Both the position numbers and the translations under genes were made by a program. From contig NZ_FOCX01000010.1 in assembly GCF_900110215.1 (NCBI RefSeq), positions 1 to 64,000 of the forward strand: a stretch of DNA of 64,000 nucleotides. The letters run 5' to 3'. The stretch comes from Halorientalis persicus (GTDB taxonomy: Archaea; Halobacteriota; Halobacteria; Halobacteriales; Haloarculaceae). How positions within the stretch are numbered: the first letter of the stretch is position 1; every line of letters begins with the position of its first letter. The notes beneath the pieces are model-generated. The model did no database searches, was not told the origin of the DNA, and was given only the letters and a program-made list of their open reading frames with translations. Below are positions 62,165-64,000 of this stretch, in pieces.

Positions 62165-63054
62165 GCACTGAAGTCAAAGAACAAGAGACCGAGACCGAGG
62201 CAGAGACCGAACCGGCGGAGTCGCCCCACCAGACCCGCCGAATGGAACAGAAACGGCAGCGTGCGGCCCAGCGGGACCTCGAAGAGGAAGCACGCGAGGA
62301 GATCGACGACGCCGAGGAGACCGTCGAGATCAAGGTCTTCCGTTTCGACCCCGAGGTCGCCGGCAAGGAAGAACCCCGCTTCGACACCTTCCACGTCCCC
62401 TTCTTCAAGGGGATGACGGTGCTGGACGCGCTGATCTACGCGCGGGACCACTACGACTCGTCGCTCACCTTCCGGCACTCCTGCCGGCAGGCGATCTGTG
62501 GCTCGGACGCGCTGTTCGTCAACGGGACCCAGCGGCTGGGCTGTAAGACCCAGATCGCGGACCTCGAAGATCACCTGAACTCGACCATCCGGATCGAACC
62601 GCTGCCACACGCGGAGGTCGTCAAGGATCTGGTCGTGGATATGGAGCACTTCTACGACCAGATGGAGGCGGTCGAACCGTTCTTCGACGCCGACGAACTC
62701 CCGGACGGCGACCTCGAAGAACAGCGCCAGGACCGGGAGAACCGCGAGAAGATCAAGATGTCCACGCGCTGTATCTGGTGTGGCGCGTGTATGTCTTCCT
62801 GTAACATCGCGGCGGGCGACAACGAGTATCTCGGCCCGGCGGCCATCAACAAGGCCTACCGGTTCGCGATGGACGAACGGGAAGGCGAGAACCGCAAGCA
62901 ACAGCGGCTCAACATCATCGAACAGGAACACGGCGTCTGGCGCTGTCAGACCCAGTTCTCCTGTACCGAGGTGTGTCCGAAAGACATCCCGCTGACCGAT
63001 CACATCCAGGAGCTGAAGCGTGAAGCGGTGAAGAACAACTTGAAGTTCTGGTAA
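62161..63054 (+). CDS. sdhB: Succinate dehydrogenase iron-sulfur subunit
   Basis: 297 residues. An acidic ~50-residue N-terminal extension precedes the ferredoxin domain with [2Fe-2S] ligands Cys108, Cys113, Cys128 (SCRQAICGSD; Asp as the fourth ligand, as in E. coli). Further clusters: CIWCGACMSSC (Cys204-Cys214) and CQTQFSCTEVCPKD. Passes electrons from SdhA flavin to quinone. Confidence 0.97.
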   Translation: MSTEVKEQETETEAETEPAESPHQTRRMEQKRQRAAQRDLEEEAREEIDDAEETVEIKVFRFDPEVAGKEEPRFDTFHVPFFKGMTVLDALIYARDHYDSSLTFRHSCRQAICGSDALFVNGTQRLGCKTQIADLEDHLNSTIRIEPLPHAEVVKDLVVDMEHFYDQMEAVEPFFDADELPDGDLEEQRQDRENREKIKMSTRCIWCGACMSSCNIAAGDNEYLGPAAINKAYRFAMDEREGENRKQQRLNIIEQEHGVWRCQTQFSCTEVCPKDIPLTDHIQELKREAVKNNLKFW

Positions 63055-63085
63055 TCCCTAGCGAACACAACGGCATTTAAAAACT

Positions 63086-64000
63086 ATGTACGAACACGAC
63101 GTTCTGGTCATCGGCGGCGGCGGAGCCGGATTGCGCGCGGCGATCGCGGCTCACGAGGAAGGTGCCGACGTGGCCATCGTGACGAAGCTCCACCCCGTCC
63201 GGAGTCACACGGGCGCGGCGGAGGGCGGCATCAACGCCGCGCTCCGGGACGCCGACTCCTGGGAAGACCACGCCTACGACACGATGAAGGGGTCGGACTT
63301 CCTCGGTGACGCGCCGGCCATCGAAACCTTCGCGAAGAACGCCCCCGACGAGGTCATCAACCTCGAACACTGGGGGATGCCGTTCTCCCGCGAGGACGAC
63401 GGCCGCGTCTCCCAGCGCCCCTTCGGGGGTCTGTCCTTCCCCCGGACGACCTACGCGGGTGCAGAAACCGGCCACCATATGCTCCACACGATGTACGAGC
63501 AGGTGGTCAAGCGAGGCATCGAGGTCTACGACGAGTGGTACGTGAGCCGGCTGGCGGTCACGGATCACGACGACCCCGAGGACCGGGTCTGTCACGGCTG
63601 TGTCGCCTACGACATCAAGACCGGCGAGATCGCCGGCTTCAAGGCCGACGGCGGTGTGATTCTGGCGACCGGCGGTCTCGGGCAGGCCTTCGACCACACC
63701 ACCAACGCGGTGGCCAACACCGGCGACGGCCCGGCGATGGCGTATCGGGCCGGCGTCCCGGTCGAGGACATGGAGATGATCCAGTTCCACCCGACCACGC
63801 TCCCCTCGACGGGCGTCCTCATCTCGGAGGGTGTCCGTGGCGAGGGTGGTATCCTCTACAACGACGAGGGCGAGCGCCTGATGTTCGAGTACGGCTACGC
63901 CAACAACGAGGGCGAACTGGCCTCCCGTGACGTGGTCGCCCGCGCGGAGCTCACGGAGGTCAACGAGGGCCGCGGGATCGACGACGAGTACGTCCACCTC
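63086..64000 (+). CDS. sdhA: Succinate dehydrogenase flavoprotein subunit (3' end outside window)
   Basis: 305 codons visible from ATG 63086, still open at the window end. FAD-binding VLVIGGGGAGLRAAIAAHEEG, HTGAAEGGINAAL (His for covalent FAD is in RSHTGAAEGG), GDGPAMAYRAGVPVEDMEMIQFHPTT and SEGVRGEGGILYN. Catalyses succinate to fumarate. It lies 31 bp after sdhB; CATTTAAAAAC (63074-63084) might be an internal promoter. Confidence 0.97.
   Translation, partial: MYEHDVLVIGGGGAGLRAAIAAHEEGADVAIVTKLHPVRSHTGAAEGGINAALRDADSWEDHAYDTMKGSDFLGDAPAIETFAKNAPDEVINLEHWGMPFSREDDGRVSQRPFGGLSFPRTTYAGAETGHHMLHTMYEQVVKRGIEVYDEWYVSRLAVTDHDDPEDRVCHGCVAYDIKTGEIAGFKADGGVILATGGLGQAFDHTTNAVANTGDGPAMAYRAGVPVEDMEMIQFHPTTLPSTGVLISEGVRGEGGILYNDEGERLMFEYGYANNEGELASRDVVARAELTEVNEGRGIDDEYVHL

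Overview
The window is chromosomal DNA of a halophilic archaeon (class Halobacteria). The evidence is high GC, strongly acidic proteins (Asp/Glu-rich), AT-rich box A motifs 25-30 nt upstream of many start codons (leaderless transcripts), and lineage-typical families: bacterio-opsin-activator-like HTH proteins, a TbsP-like regulator, DUF4010, DUF63, UPF0179, Tat/lipobox secreted proteins and dodecin. A tRNA with a bulge-helix-bulge intron also shows it is archaeal. The genus cannot be fixed from the sequence alone.

Layout. 0-3 kb: the end of an IS630-type transposase gene abutting a class III aminotransferase whose 3' end it seems to have clipped, then an MgtC/DUF4010 membrane protein. 3-14.3 kb: AI-2E-type permease, PadR regulator, amphi-Trp protein, zinc-ribbon proteins, dodecin, A-type Fe-S carrier, hisD, a Tat-secreted hydrolase-like protein, a membrane J-protein, a UspA/Pit phosphate-transporter pair, a flavin-split-barrel protein and a NUDIX hydrolase. 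14.3-18.9 kb: one-carbon folate genes folD and glyA flanking two degenerate CPBP-like membrane proteins. 19-24 kb: a CHAT-family cysteine-protease-like protein, a TbsP-like regulator and an orphan YcaO protein. 24-30.6 kb: DUF63, an inositol-phosphatase-type enzyme, a lipoprotein gene broken by a one-base frameshift, tRNA-Leu(CAA), DUF309, an aspartoacylase-like peptidase, a cupin and UPF0179. 30.6-36.8 kb: two glutamate dehydrogenases with two small ORFs, and a large PAS/GAF/HTH regulator.

37.3-45.6 kb: a long structured leader followed by a tight operon prkA-prkA-yeaH-spoVR, the serine-kinase stress module known from bacteria. 45.8-47.5 kb: DUF7344, YjbQ and another HTH_10 regulator. 47.6-56 kb: a fatty-acid beta-oxidation island with acyl-CoA synthetase, a hydroxyacyl-CoA dehydrogenase/enoyl-CoA hydratase fusion and three tandem acyl-CoA dehydrogenases of identical length (384 aa). 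tRNA-Glu(TTC) with a 37-nt intron lies inside this island. 56-61 kb: serine O-acetyltransferase (cysE), an AlkA-type glycosylase, UspA, a RimK/aspartic-protease-like fusion opposite a desuccinylase-like peptidase, and a DUF6517 lipoprotein. 61.4-64 kb: the succinate dehydrogenase operon sdhCDBA; sdhA runs off the window.

Most interesting signals: (i) a leaderless 25-codon upstream ORF ending Gly-Cys-Cys-Arg-Cys-stop just before cysE, a candidate cysteine-responsive attenuator; (ii) the CHAT protein beside a TbsP-like regulator; (iii) a roughly 330-nt structured leader on the prkA operon; (iv) a canonical BHB intron in tRNA-Glu; (v) six convergent gene pairs that overlap by exactly the four bases CTAG; (vi) tandem CPBP-like proteins that have lost all catalytic residues.
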